A stretch of 64,000 nt of DNA from Paenibacillus lignilyticus (GTDB lineage: Bacteria; Bacillota; Bacilli; Paenibacillales; Paenibacillaceae). The notes under the pieces were generated by a model that was not told where the DNA came from, did not search any database, and worked only from the letters and a program-made list of their open reading frames with translations. The translations under genes were made by a program, and so were the position numbers. Shown piece after piece: positions 24,771 to 33,351 of the stretch. Position 1 is the first letter of the stretch; every line of letters starts with the position of its first letter. The stretch covers positions 1 through 64,000 of the forward strand of contig NZ_JAGKSP010000007.1 of the NCBI RefSeq assembly GCF_017942085.1, in the 5' to 3' direction.

Positions 24771-25381
24771 GGCATATTTTCGAACAGGGCACATCTGCCG
24801 GTGCGCCGACATTAGTGCTGCTGCACGGCACAGGCGGAACGGAGAGAGATCTGATCTCGCTCGGACAACGGATCTCTCCTGGTTCTTCGCTGCTAAGCAT
24901 TCGAGGTAACATTTTGGAGAATGGCATGCCGCGCTTCTTCCGGCGGTTGGCCGAAGGCATCTTCGATGAAGAGGATCTTGTTTTCCGTACCAAAGAGCTC
25001 TACGACTTCCTGGACGAAGCCGCAGCTCAATACGGCATTGACCGCAGCAGCTTCGTCGCTGTCGGGTACTCCAATGGCGCTAACATCGCAGGAAGCCTGC
25101 TGTTCCATTATGCCGATGCTTTCAAAGGCGCGATCCTGCATCATCCGATGGTTCCGCTGCGTGGAAAGGAGCTGCCCGTCTTGTCGGGTACTCCGATCTT
25201 CATCGGTGCCGGCACGAACGACCCGATCTGTTCGGCAAGCGAGACAGAGGAATTGCAGCAGCTGCTCGGCGGAGCGGGAGCCGATGTTGCCGTCCATTGG
25301 GAGAACTACGGTCACCAGTTGACCGCTTCCGAGGTCCATGCAGCCACGAAGTGGTTTGAAGAGCATTTTCCGCAAGCTTAA
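24767..25381 (+). CDS. mhqD: Carboxylesterase/hydrolase, MhqD-like
   Basis: A 204-residue alpha/beta-hydrolase of the phospholipase/carboxylesterase family. It has LLHGTGGTERDL near 18-29, the nucleophile Ser in VGYSNGANIA near 100, the catalytic Asp in GAGTNDPICS near 150, and His in YGHQLT near 185. Bacillus MhqD is the closest known counterpart by gene order. It is coupled to the dioxygenase by a 4-nt overlap and lies 40 bp before the flavin reductase. The likely role is processing of quinone or ring-cleavage products; the substrate is not known. Confidence 0.88.
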   Translation: MRHIFEQGTSAGAPTLVLLHGTGGTERDLISLGQRISPGSSLLSIRGNILENGMPRFFRRLAEGIFDEEDLVFRTKELYDFLDEAAAQYGIDRSSFVAVGYSNGANIAGSLLFHYADAFKGAILHHPMVPLRGKELPVLSGTPIFIGAGTNDPICSASETEELQQLLGGAGADVAVHWENYGHQLTASEVHAATKWFEEHFPQA

Positions 25382-25421
25382 TTGATGGATGGATGCTCAA
25401 AAGGGAGGTGCGAGGAAATCC

Positions 25422-26033
25422 ATGATCTCCATAGATCCGTCGGCTCAAGGCGATCGAGATAATTATAAGCTTCTTATCGGCAGCGTCGTTCCGCGTCCCA
25501 TCGCGTTTGTGACTACACTATCGGAGCAAGGGGTGTTGAACGGCGCGCCATTCAGCTATTTTTCCATCGTTTCCAGCAATCCGCCGCTCTTATCCGTAGC
25601 CGTTCAGCGCAAGAATGGCGTGATGAAGGACACGGCGCGAAATGCGGCTGCAACAGGCGAGCTTGTTATTCACATCGTGGATGAGACGAATGTGAAGGCC
25701 ATTAATGAAACGGCAGCGAACTTGCCACCGGATGAAAGCGAGATAACAGTAGCAGGGCTCACGCCAATGGATAGCGAAACCGTTAAAGTGCCGGGGATTG
25801 CGGAGTCTAAGATAAGAATGGAATGTGTGCTGGAGCAGGCTATAGAGCTTGGCGGAACAGGCGGTACGCCGGGATGTGACCTGTTGATTGCGCGAGTGGT
25901 CCGTTTTCAGATCTCGGAAGAGCTTCTGGAGAATGGGAGAATCGATGCGCACAAGCTGGCTCCTGTCAGCCGCATGGCAGGCAATTATTATGCAAACTTG
26001 GGCAGATTGTTTGAGATGGAACGTCCGAGGTAA
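25422..26033 (+). CDS. Flavin reductase-like (FMN-binding split barrel) protein
   Basis: A protein of about 203 residues of the flavin reductase/DIM6-NTAB family: VVPRPIAFVTTLSEQGVLNG at about 19-38, APFSYFSIVSSNPPLLSVAV near 39-58, and KDTARNAAATGEL near 65-77. Such proteins bind FMN and pass electrons to oxygenases or quinones. I start it at ATG 25422 (GAGGA and GGGAGGTG upstream) in place of ATG 25389. It follows the hydrolase by 40 bp and probably belongs to the MhqR-type operon; this gene is not part of the classical Bacillus set. Confidence 0.86.
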   Translation: MISIDPSAQGDRDNYKLLIGSVVPRPIAFVTTLSEQGVLNGAPFSYFSIVSSNPPLLSVAVQRKNGVMKDTARNAAATGELVIHIVDETNVKAINETAANLPPDESEITVAGLTPMDSETVKVPGIAESKIRMECVLEQAIELGGTGGTPGCDLLIARVVRFQISEELLENGRIDAHKLAPVSRMAGNYYANLGRLFEMERPR

Positions 26034-26047
26034 AGGAGTGAGCCATT

Positions 26048-26275
26048 ATGCTGAATATACTTAATCGAATTAATGAGCTATCCAGGAAGCAAAAAGATAT
26101 CGGCTTAACGGATGCCGAGAAAACGGAACAGGCCGAGCTGCGCAAAGAATATCTTCGGATCTTTCGCGGTTCTGTAGGCAGTCTGCTCTTGCATTCGACG
26201 ATTATCGATCCCGATGGGAACGATGTTACACCGGAGAAGCTGAAACAGGAACAGGCGAGAAGAGCAGCACACTAG
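26048..26275 (+). CDS. UPF0291 (DUF896) small protein
   Basis: A 75-residue helical protein of the YnzC type: MLNILNRINELSRKQKDIGL, then LTDAEKTEQAELRKEYLRIF and a short tail. The family is conserved in Firmicutes, and its function is not established. It starts 14 bp after the flavin reductase stop with AAAGGAGTGAG, so it is the last gene of the stress operon, an unusual placement for the family. A strong terminator follows. Confidence 0.9.
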   Translation: MLNILNRINELSRKQKDIGLTDAEKTEQAELRKEYLRIFRGSVGSLLLHSTIIDPDGNDVTPEKLKQEQARRAAH

Positions 26276-26292
26276 TACCGGCTGGCATAGTT

Positions 26293-26332
26293 AAAGAAAG
26301 AAGCAGCGAGACCATCGCTGCTTCTTTCTTTA
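26293..26332. terminator. Bidirectional intrinsic terminator
   Basis: AAAGAAAGAAGCAGCGA pairs perfectly (17 bp) with its partner at 26315-26331 across loop GACCA. The A- and T-rich arms serve the plus-strand operon and the minus-strand nitroreductase. Confidence 0.95.
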
Positions 26333-26941
26333 TTTGAAAACCTTAAAGCGTTCCTCGATCGGCTTGAATTGCTTCTCTCCGGCCGGCGCAGTCGGTTTAC
26401 CGAATGGCATATGAGCAATGAGCTTCCACTTCTCGGGAATGCTCCATTCGTTCTTCACCTTCTCATCGATCAGCGGATTGTAATGCTGAAGACTTGCACC
26501 TAACCCTTCGTTCGCTAAGGCGGTCCATATGACAAATTGATGCATGGCATTCGTATGCTGCGACCAATCCGGAAACCTGTCCTGATATGTAGGGAATTGC
26601 GCCTGCAGCCCTTCGACAATGCTTTCATCCTCGAAGAAAAGAATGGAGCCGTAGCCCGCTTTGAAGCTGTCCATCTTCTGCTGCGTGGATTCAAACTGCT
26701 CTGCCGGCACGATCGCCTTCAACACCTGCGTCGTGATATCCCACAGTTTATCGTGCTGCTCCCCCAGGAGCAGGACGATCCTGGTACTCTGCGAATTAAA
26801 GGCCGATGGCGTATGCTTCACGGCATCACTAATGATTTCTTCGATACGACTATCCGGAATGGGTGATTCTTTGCTCAGCGCATAGATGGTGCGTCTCTCG
26901 CGGATCCCCGACAGAAACGCATTGCTTGTTGTAGAAGCCAT
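26330..26941 (-). CDS. Nitroreductase-family oxidoreductase
   Basis: A 203-residue FMN-dependent reductase of the compact nitroreductase group: RRTIYALSKESPIPD near 16-30, HTPSAFNSQSTRIVLLLG near 41-58, and NEGLGASLQHYNPLID near 143-158. Such enzymes reduce quinones, nitroaromatics or related electrophiles; the MhqR regulon of Bacillus includes one (MhqN). Here it is convergent with the stress operon, not inside it. I see no MhqR-type box upstream of its ATG (26941, preceded by GAGGAGGT), so co-regulation is unproven. Confidence 0.87.
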   Translation of the reverse strand: MASTTSNAFLSGIRERRTIYALSKESPIPDSRIEEIISDAVKHTPSAFNSQSTRIVLLLGEQHDKLWDITTQVLKAIVPAEQFESTQQKMDSFKAGYGSILFFEDESIVEGLQAQFPTYQDRFPDWSQHTNAMHQFVIWTALANEGLGASLQHYNPLIDEKVKNEWSIPEKWKLIAHMPFGKPTAPAGEKQFKPIEERFKVFK

Positions 26942-27099
26942 TGGTACCTCCTCTGATGCTGTTTTAAAAGCACCTTATTATTTGGTAAAACACGACCGGA
27001 TATGTATGCTTGTCTTCGTTTGCATGCTTGTGTATGATTGTTGTGACTATTCTGTATATTGATTATGTTTTATAGGTAAAACTCGCGGAGGTGGAAGGA

Positions 27100-28599
27100 A
27101 TGGAAGCTCTGCTGGGGATCGATATCGGAACCTCAAGCGTCAAATCCATGCTCATGGATGTAGAAGGCCGAATGCTCGGGTTTGCTCAACTGGACTATGA
27201 GACGCACATTCCATCCCCGTTTTATGCCGAACAAGATCCGGAGGAATGGTGGCATCTAACCTGCAAGACAACGGCGGCGGCGCTGCAGCAGGCGAACCTC
27301 GGAGCAGAGCGGATTATCGGAATCGGCCTCTCCGGACAGATGCATGGGCTGGTGGCTCTGGATGAGAATGGCGAAGTCATTCGACCGTCAATCATCTGGT
27401 GCGACCAACGCACCGTTGGCGAGAAGCTTGAGCTTGAGAAGGTATTCACACCGAAAGAGCTGGGCGAGCTGATTCAAAATCCGGTGGCGACGGGGTTCCA
27501 GCTTCTTTCGCTCATGTGGATGAAGAACCATGAACCGGAGTTGTATCGCCGTATTCGGTCCGTAATTCTCCCGAAGGACTATGTTCGATACCGGCTAACG
27601 GGCGCTATCGGCGTGGAAACGACGGACGCATCCAGTACCTCGGCTTACAATGTCGCGGACAGATGCTGGTCGGAAGAGCTGTTCGCGAAAGTGGGCATTG
27701 ATCAAGCCTTATTCCCAACCGCCGGGGAGCCGTGGCAAATCAGCGGGAGCGTTACGCGGCAAGCGGCGGCCGAAGGGCCATTCGCTGTAGGGACTCCGGT
27801 CGTGTACGGCGGGGCGGATCAGCCGATGCAAGCCATTGGAAACGGTATTGTTTCACCGGGTACAGTTTCCTGTACGATTGGAACAGGCGGTCAATTGTTC
27901 GCTCCGATCGTTCGGCCTGTCTATGATGAGCTGCTTCGTACGCACACTTATGTGCACGCTGTGCCGGATCGCTGGTATTTGCTCGGAGCCTCCATGAGTG
28001 CCGGACTTTCGCTCAGATGGTTGGCCGGGCAAATTTTGCACGACACCGACTATCCGCGGTTAGATGAACGAGCTGAAGCCATACCGGCCGGCAGCGAAGG
28101 GGTTATTTTCTTACCTTATCTGGCCGGTGATCGTACACCTCATATGGATCCGCATGCGAAAGGGATGTTCTTCGGTTTGACGCTAAAGCATACCGATGCC
28201 CATCTTGTTCGATCGGTACTGGAAGGAGTCGGCTACTCGATGCGGGACAGCTTGGAGATCTTCAAGTCGCTTGGCGTCGGGATGGATAAGCTGATCGTTT
28301 CGGGAGGCGGCGCGAAGAGCGATCTGTGGAAGCAGATTCTCGCCGATATTCTCGGGGTCGACGTATATGTAAGCACGATGCGGGAGCAAGCATGCTTCGG
28401 AGCGGCGATGATTGCAGGCGTAGGCGTGCAGGTCTACAGCAGCGTGGAGTCGGCGTGTGCCGCTATCGTTAGCATCCATGAACAGCCTGTTGTACCGATT
28501 CAAGCAAACGCAGCTAAGTATGAGCGGGGCTATCGAACCTACAAACAGCTTTATGAGCGTAATCGGGACTTATTTCTTCCTACCTCAGAAACGGAATAG
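27100..28599 (+). CDS. xylB: Xylulokinase (FGGY family)
   Basis: A 499-residue sugar kinase. N-lobe: LLGIDIGTSSVKSMLMDVEG near 4-23 and the substrate motif SGQMHGLVALDENG near 75-88. C-lobe: GTVSCTIGTGGQLFAP near 255-270 and GGGAKSDLWKQILADILGVD near 402-421. It phosphorylates D-xylulose in xylose catabolism, consistent with the xylan genes at the far end of the window; other FGGY kinases cannot be excluded. ATG 27100 with GGAGGTGG is preferred to GTG 27091. No xylose isomerase gene is adjacent. The GH32-like gene follows after 17 bp. Confidence 0.9.
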   Translation: MEALLGIDIGTSSVKSMLMDVEGRMLGFAQLDYETHIPSPFYAEQDPEEWWHLTCKTTAAALQQANLGAERIIGIGLSGQMHGLVALDENGEVIRPSIIWCDQRTVGEKLELEKVFTPKELGELIQNPVATGFQLLSLMWMKNHEPELYRRIRSVILPKDYVRYRLTGAIGVETTDASSTSAYNVADRCWSEELFAKVGIDQALFPTAGEPWQISGSVTRQAAAEGPFAVGTPVVYGGADQPMQAIGNGIVSPGTVSCTIGTGGQLFAPIVRPVYDELLRTHTYVHAVPDRWYLLGASMSAGLSLRWLAGQILHDTDYPRLDERAEAIPAGSEGVIFLPYLAGDRTPHMDPHAKGMFFGLTLKHTDAHLVRSVLEGVGYSMRDSLEIFKSLGVGMDKLIVSGGGAKSDLWKQILADILGVDVYVSTMREQACFGAAMIAGVGVQVYSSVESACAAIVSIHEQPVVPIQANAAKYERGYRTYKQLYERNRDLFLPTSETE

Positions 28600-28616
28600 A
28601 ACGGAGTGAATCATTC

Positions 28617-30479
28617 ATGAGCCAGCCTGCAGAGATACCTTGCGATTTGATTCTAAATCAACGCGAAGCCAGCCAGTTCGATTGGGGAAATGTTCAGCGA
28701 TTGTCGATGCAAGTTGCGATTGCGCAAGTGTCTGATGAGGATTACGTGTCCATTGTTCAGCAGGAGCAGGATCAGGAGCAGGAGCAGTCGCCCAAGGAGA
28801 TTATTCGCGTCTATTCCGGAACTTCGGCTGCCGTGCGGAAGCCTTCGATCATCGTGGAATTTCGTACGGATGCACGTCCGAATCCGTTAACCTTAACTGT
28901 TCCGTGGGATTCCATTGGAGGCGGTGCGCATTCACTATTCGTCAGTTATAACGGGTACTCCGTCCGCTTCTATGTCGACGGTGTGCTGGTGGACGAAGAT
29001 TGGCCGATGGGTTCACTGCCGTTGACGAATGCGGTAATCAAGGTCGGCGATTCCGGCGATAAGCTCTCTGTATGGAAAAACGCGATCACCCCCGAGAGAC
29101 CTTCAACGCAGCTGGAGGATCAATATCTTGGCGTGGAGCCGACTTCGATCCAGTATTGGAAGCCGCGCGGACACAATACCGGCGTCGGGGATTGCATGCC
29201 GTTCTTCGATGGCGAACGATTCCGCTTGTTTTACTTGTACGACCGCAGAGGCCATGCGAGCAAATGGAGTCTTGGCGCGCATCAATGGGCTCAAATTAGT
29301 ACGCGCGACTTCAAATCCTGGGAGCATCATCCCATGGCAGTGGCCATTACGGCCGACTGGGAAGGTTCAATCTGCACAGGCTCGATCATCGTAAAGGATC
29401 ACACCTATTATGCTTATTTTGCCGTAAGGGCCACGGACGGCTCCCCGGCCAAATTATCCTATGCCACAAGCACGGATGGTTCGGAGTTCCGCAAATCCGA
29501 GCAGTACATAGGGCTGTCCACTAAGTATTCGCTGGCATCGGTTCGGGATCCGCATGTGTTCCGGGATGAAGACGGCCTATATCATATGCTGATTACAACG
29601 AGTCTGCTCTCGACTTCTCGCAATCAGGGCTGCTTAGCCCATTTGACGTCCGCGGATCTCGTGGATTGGACGGAGCAGGAGCCGTTTATCGTACCGGGGT
29701 ATCATGATGAACCGGAATGCTCGGATTATTTTCAGTGGGATGGCTGGTATTATCTGATTTTCAGTAACGACGGCGTGGCGCGGTACCGTTATTCACGAGA
29801 GCCGATGGGCCCTTGGCTGCGGCCGGCGATGGATGTTTTCGATTGCGTGCAATGGCGCGTGCCTAAGACGGCGGCCTATCATGATGGGCGCAGAATGGCG
29901 GCCGGTTTCCTATCCACGCCGGATCGGTACGCGGGAGAACTCGTCATTCGTGAGCTTGTGCAGCATGCCGACGGTACATTAGGGTTCAAGCCCATGCCGG
30001 AATTGGCAGCGGATCCGATTGCTTTGCATGAGATTGGCCCGGTAGCATTGAGTGACTTTAACGGACTTATTTATCGCGATATCGAGTTCGAGGGGGCTGC
30101 TGATCTGATCGTTTCTTGTCAGGCGACCCCCGAAAACCGCAACTTATATTACGGCTTATCCATTGCCGGTCCGAACGGATTCGAGGACGGTCATACGATT
30201 CGATTCGATCCTTCTCGGCGCAAAGTCGGCATTCATCGTGCCCATTGTTCCTCTTTGCTTGAGAATGAAGCGGCTTCGATCTATGAAGTTCCGGGCTTGC
30301 ACGAAACCACCTCGATTGAGGCCGTGATCAAACAGGATTGGATCGACCTCTGCGTGAATGGCAATCGGACGTTAATTTCAAGATTCCAAAGGCAGGCACA
30401 AGCACCGCTGAAGCTGCGCTTGTATGCTCAATTCGGCAGCGTCGCGTTCGATGATATTCGGATTGGGGAACTGGCTTAA
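28617..30479 (+). CDS. GH32-like beta-fructosidase-type hydrolase with N-terminal lectin-like domain
   Basis: A 620-residue protein without signal peptide. Residues about 20-175 look like a laminin-G/concanavalin fold (HSLFVSYNGYSVRFYVDGVL). A five-blade propeller of GH32 type follows, with the likely nucleophile Asp in VGDCMPFFDG near 195, the stabiliser in VRDPHVFRDEDGLYHM near 310, and the acid/base Glu in DEPECSDYFQWDGWYYL near 363. A C-terminal beta-sandwich is typical of the family. GH32 enzymes cleave fructans or sucrose; the non-canonical first motif leaves the substrate open. It is co-transcribed with the xylulokinase and likely works on an imported sugar. Confidence 0.82.
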   Translation: MSQPAEIPCDLILNQREASQFDWGNVQRLSMQVAIAQVSDEDYVSIVQQEQDQEQEQSPKEIIRVYSGTSAAVRKPSIIVEFRTDARPNPLTLTVPWDSIGGGAHSLFVSYNGYSVRFYVDGVLVDEDWPMGSLPLTNAVIKVGDSGDKLSVWKNAITPERPSTQLEDQYLGVEPTSIQYWKPRGHNTGVGDCMPFFDGERFRLFYLYDRRGHASKWSLGAHQWAQISTRDFKSWEHHPMAVAITADWEGSICTGSIIVKDHTYYAYFAVRATDGSPAKLSYATSTDGSEFRKSEQYIGLSTKYSLASVRDPHVFRDEDGLYHMLITTSLLSTSRNQGCLAHLTSADLVDWTEQEPFIVPGYHDEPECSDYFQWDGWYYLIFSNDGVARYRYSREPMGPWLRPAMDVFDCVQWRVPKTAAYHDGRRMAAGFLSTPDRYAGELVIRELVQHADGTLGFKPMPELAADPIALHEIGPVALSDFNGLIYRDIEFEGAADLIVSCQATPENRNLYYGLSIAGPNGFEDGHTIRFDPSRRKVGIHRAHCSSLLENEAASIYEVPGLHETTSIEAVIKQDWIDLCVNGNRTLISRFQRQAQAPLKLRLYAQFGSVAFDDIRIGELA

Positions 30480-30507
30480 CCATTTGAAAAGTTAGGTGCC
30501 TTCGAAG

Positions 30508-30525
30508 TTTAAGAAATCCTTTAGG
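30508..30525 (+). promoter_or_regulatory. Third VanR-type box, upstream of second vanY
   Basis: TTTAAG at 30508 and TTTAGG at 30520 have the same 12-bp period as the boxes at 10960 and 12981, and the core AATCCTTTA matches the ddl copy exactly. Flanks are less similar than between the first two. It sits about 75 bp before the vanY start. Confidence 0.5.
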
Positions 30526-30596
30526 TTTTCCCCCACTTCTTCTTAACAAGTTTTCTTTATCCTTAGAAGCATCAAGAGATAAGGGAGGCTTGGGGG

Positions 30597-31463
30597 ATGA
30601 AGAAGTGGGTTTTTTGTTTTATTGTGCTCGTATCCCTGCTGTTCGGCTATGGTGTGCGGGAGACCAAACTGAACGCGGATAATGAAATCCAATTGAATGA
30701 AGGCAAGCAAGCTCAAGCGGCGGAAGCCCAAATGAGTGAGCTTCATATAGATGAAGATCAGATCTATCAAGGCGACTTATTGCTAGTGAATAAGGATTAT
30801 CCGGTGCACCCGGAAGGCGAAGAGAGCGGCGCGGTCAATTTGTCTCAGCATTTAGAGCTGGTGAACGGATTCCGTTTACAGGATAATGAAATTATGCTGT
30901 CGCCAACATTGGCACGTAAATTCGCGGACATGGTAAAGGCTGCGAAGAACGATGGCGTGAGCCATTTTATCATCAACAGCGGGTATCGGAATCATGAGGA
31001 GCAGAATCGGCTTTATGCTCAGAAGGGTGCTGACTACGCGCTGCCGGCGGGCTACAGCGAACATCATCTGGGGTTATCCCTTGATATTGGTTCGGCGCAG
31101 GCAGAAATGAGTCAATCGCTTGAGGGCAAATGGCTGAAGAAGAATGCATGGCGCTATGGATTTATTTTGCGGTATCCCGAGGACAAAACGGAGATCACAG
31201 GGATCGAGTCGGAGCCGTGGCATTTCCGTTACGTCGGGTTGCCGCACAGCGCGGTGATGCAGAAGAAGGATGTTGTCCTGGAGCAATATATGGACTATTT
31301 GAAGGAAAAGAAGCAAATCACGATTACCATTGATAAAGAAACTTTTGAGATTTCGTATTATCCGATCACCGGGACTACCACGATTCCGGTACCGGCGAAC
31401 GGGAGCTATGAAGTGTCAGGCAACAATAAGGACGGGGTCATTGTGACCGCCCAAATCAAGTAA
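30597..31463 (+). CDS. vanY: VanY-type D-alanyl-D-alanine carboxypeptidase, membrane-anchored
   Basis: A 288-residue peptidase with an N-terminal signal-anchor (WVFCFIVLVSLLFGYGV, about 4-20), so it should act outside the membrane. The zinc motif is SEHHLGLSLDIG near 158-169, with the second site EPWHFRYVGLPHSAVM near 208-223 and INSGYRNHEEQNRLY near 126-140. It is similar in layout to the signal-less copy at 11058, including the C-terminal beta-rich tail ending in SGNNKDGVIVTA. ATG follows AAGGGAGGCTTGGGGG. It heads a vanY-vanR-vanS-like operon. Confidence 0.9.
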   Translation: MKKWVFCFIVLVSLLFGYGVRETKLNADNEIQLNEGKQAQAAEAQMSELHIDEDQIYQGDLLLVNKDYPVHPEGEESGAVNLSQHLELVNGFRLQDNEIMLSPTLARKFADMVKAAKNDGVSHFIINSGYRNHEEQNRLYAQKGADYALPAGYSEHHLGLSLDIGSAQAEMSQSLEGKWLKKNAWRYGFILRYPEDKTEITGIESEPWHFRYVGLPHSAVMQKKDVVLEQYMDYLKEKKQITITIDKETFEISYYPITGTTTIPVPANGSYEVSGNNKDGVIVTAQIK

Positions 31464-31519
31464 TCGAAGTATGAAACTTACGAGCATGCCTCATGCTAAT
31501 GGTATCCAGGGAGGAACCG

Positions 31520-32218
31520 ATGAAGTCGATCACAATTCTAATCGCAGACGATGAGGCAGAGATTGCCGATCTAATCGAGCTGCATTTACTCAAAGAAGGC
31601 TATAACTGCATAAAAGTCGGGGATGGCCACGAGGCGGTTGCTGCGATTCAGAAGCAGCCCATTGACTTGGCGATTCTGGATATCATGATGCCGAAGCTGG
31701 ATGGCTATGAAGCGACAAGGCAGATTCGTGCTCATTATAACCTGCCTATTATCTTCCTAAGCGCCAAAACGACCGACCTCGACAAAATTACCGGACTCGT
31801 CAGCGGCGCGGATGATTATGTAACCAAACCGTTCAACCCGATGGAACTGGTTGCTCGCGTGAACGCGCAGCTGAGGCGTTCGATGCAGCTGAATCAGCCT
31901 GCGGCTGCGAACACATCGGTTGTGGTGGAAGCGGGAGGTTTGCTGATTAATCCGGAACAGCGCACCGTTGTCCTTTATGGGGAAATGATCGAGATTACGC
32001 CGAAAGAGTTCGATATCCTGTACCTGCTGGCCAGTCATCCGAAGAAGGTGTTCAGCGCGGAGCAAATTTTTCTCCAGGTGTGGGGCGAGGCTTATTTTGA
32101 AGGCAACAATACGGTTATGGTTCATATTCGTACCCTGCGCAAGAAGCTGGGTGAAGATGTTCGTAAAAACAAGCTGATCAAAACGGTGTGGGGAGTGGGG
32201 TATTCCTTCCATGGCTGA
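31520..32218 (+). CDS. VanR-type response regulator (OmpR family), second copy
   Basis: A 232-residue regulator from ATG 31520 (AGGGAGG upstream; an in-frame ATG at 31493 lacks a site). Receiver: ADDEAEIADLIELHL, Asp in LAILDIMMPKLDGYE near 52, Lys in DDYVTKPFNPMELVAR near 101. Winged helix: ITPKEFDILYLLASHPKKVFS and NNTVMVHIRTLRKKLGE. Its recognition-helix region resembles the first VanR-type protein, so the two may cross-talk. It overlaps the kinase gene by 8 nt. Confidence 0.9.
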   Translation: MKSITILIADDEAEIADLIELHLLKEGYNCIKVGDGHEAVAAIQKQPIDLAILDIMMPKLDGYEATRQIRAHYNLPIIFLSAKTTDLDKITGLVSGADDYVTKPFNPMELVARVNAQLRRSMQLNQPAAANTSVVVEAGGLLINPEQRTVVLYGEMIEITPKEFDILYLLASHPKKVFSAEQIFLQVWGEAYFEGNNTVMVHIRTLRKKLGEDVRKNKLIKTVWGVGYSFHG

Positions 32219-33344
32219 GATGGTCCGCAGCTTCCGATTCAAGATGCTGCAATACTTTGGCTTCAGCATGGTTTTGTCGGCTGGCATTACTTATCTGCTC
32301 TATAGGGTGCTGCAGCTCTATTATTCCACAACAAAGCGGGAAAGTCCGCTCTATACGATACGGACGTTCATTGGCGAAATAGGGGATATCAACTTCTTCA
32401 TGATTGTGTTTATCCCCCTCTCCATTTTGTTTTTCTTCCTCTTCACGAGCCGTTATGCGTCCTATTTTCGCGAAATATCGAGCGGGATCAATCAGCTTGC
32501 CAACGGCGACTTCAACAATCGTGTACAGCTCTCCTCCAATGACGAGTTCGAGGATATTGCGCGGGATATTAATCTGGCCAGCGAGAAATTGAAGCAAGCG
32601 CTGGAGCGAGGCGATTTTGCAGAAAACAGCAAGGAGCAGCTGGTCTTGAATTTGGCGCATGATTTGCGCACGCCGCTAACCTCGGTGCTCGGTTATCTCG
32701 ATTTCATTCTTCGCGGCGATCAGCTGACACCGGAGCAAATCAACCATTATACGAGCATCGCGTACACGAAATCGCAGCGGCTGGAGAAGCTGATTGACGA
32801 GCTGTTCGAAATTACCCGAGTGAATTATGGCAAGCTGCAAGTGGAGAAGAAGCCGCTCGATCTGAGCGAGCTTCTTATTCAGTTAAACGAGGAGCTCTAT
32901 CCGGCGCTGGAGAAAAACAATCTGACTACGCGCCTGAATGTGGCTCCGCATCTGACCGTCACGGGGGACGGCGAGCTGCTGGCACGTGTGTTCGAGAATT
33001 TGCTGACCAATGCCATTCGCTACGGCAGAGAGGGACGTTTCATCGATCTCAATGGCTGGATCGAAGCGGAGGAAGCCGTCATTCAGGTGCTCAACTATGG
33101 CACCTGCATTCCTCCGGAGGAACTGCCGTACATCTTCGATATGTTCTACACCGGCGATAAAGCACGAACCCAGCGCAGCGAAGGAAGCACGGGTCTTGGC
33201 CTGTCCATCGCGAAGAACATCGTCACGCAGCATCAAGGGACCATTACGGCGCAGAGCGACGTCATTCGCACGTTGTTCGAGGTCCGTTTGCCGCGCAATA
33301 TGGAACCGGGCGGAGTCGGCGAAGCTGACGGGGATGAGGGATAG
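32211..33344 (+). CDS. VanS-type sensor histidine kinase, second copy
   Basis: A 377-residue kinase with TM1 near 17-40, a short external loop with TTKRESPLYTIRTF, TM2 near 62-83, a HAMP region, the H-box NLAHDLRTPLTSVLGYLDFI near 145-164, and HATPase motifs FENLLTNAIRYG and GSTGLGLSIAKNIVTQHQG. It overlaps the regulator by 8 nt, as in the first VanRS pair. Together with the preceding vanY it forms a self-contained wall-sensing module. The inducer is unknown. Confidence 0.9.
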   Translation: MAEMVRSFRFKMLQYFGFSMVLSAGITYLLYRVLQLYYSTTKRESPLYTIRTFIGEIGDINFFMIVFIPLSILFFFLFTSRYASYFREISSGINQLANGDFNNRVQLSSNDEFEDIARDINLASEKLKQALERGDFAENSKEQLVLNLAHDLRTPLTSVLGYLDFILRGDQLTPEQINHYTSIAYTKSQRLEKLIDELFEITRVNYGKLQVEKKPLDLSELLIQLNEELYPALEKNNLTTRLNVAPHLTVTGDGELLARVFENLLTNAIRYGREGRFIDLNGWIEAEEAVIQVLNYGTCIPPEELPYIFDMFYTGDKARTQRSEGSTGLGLSIAKNIVTQHQGTITAQSDVIRTLFEVRLPRNMEPGGVGEADGDEG

Positions 33345-33351
33345 GCTGGTC

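Noticed and set aside
26942..27099. MhqR-type box before the nitroreductase gene
   Set aside because: I searched the divergent region by eye and found only two short GGTAAAAC matches, not the palindrome.
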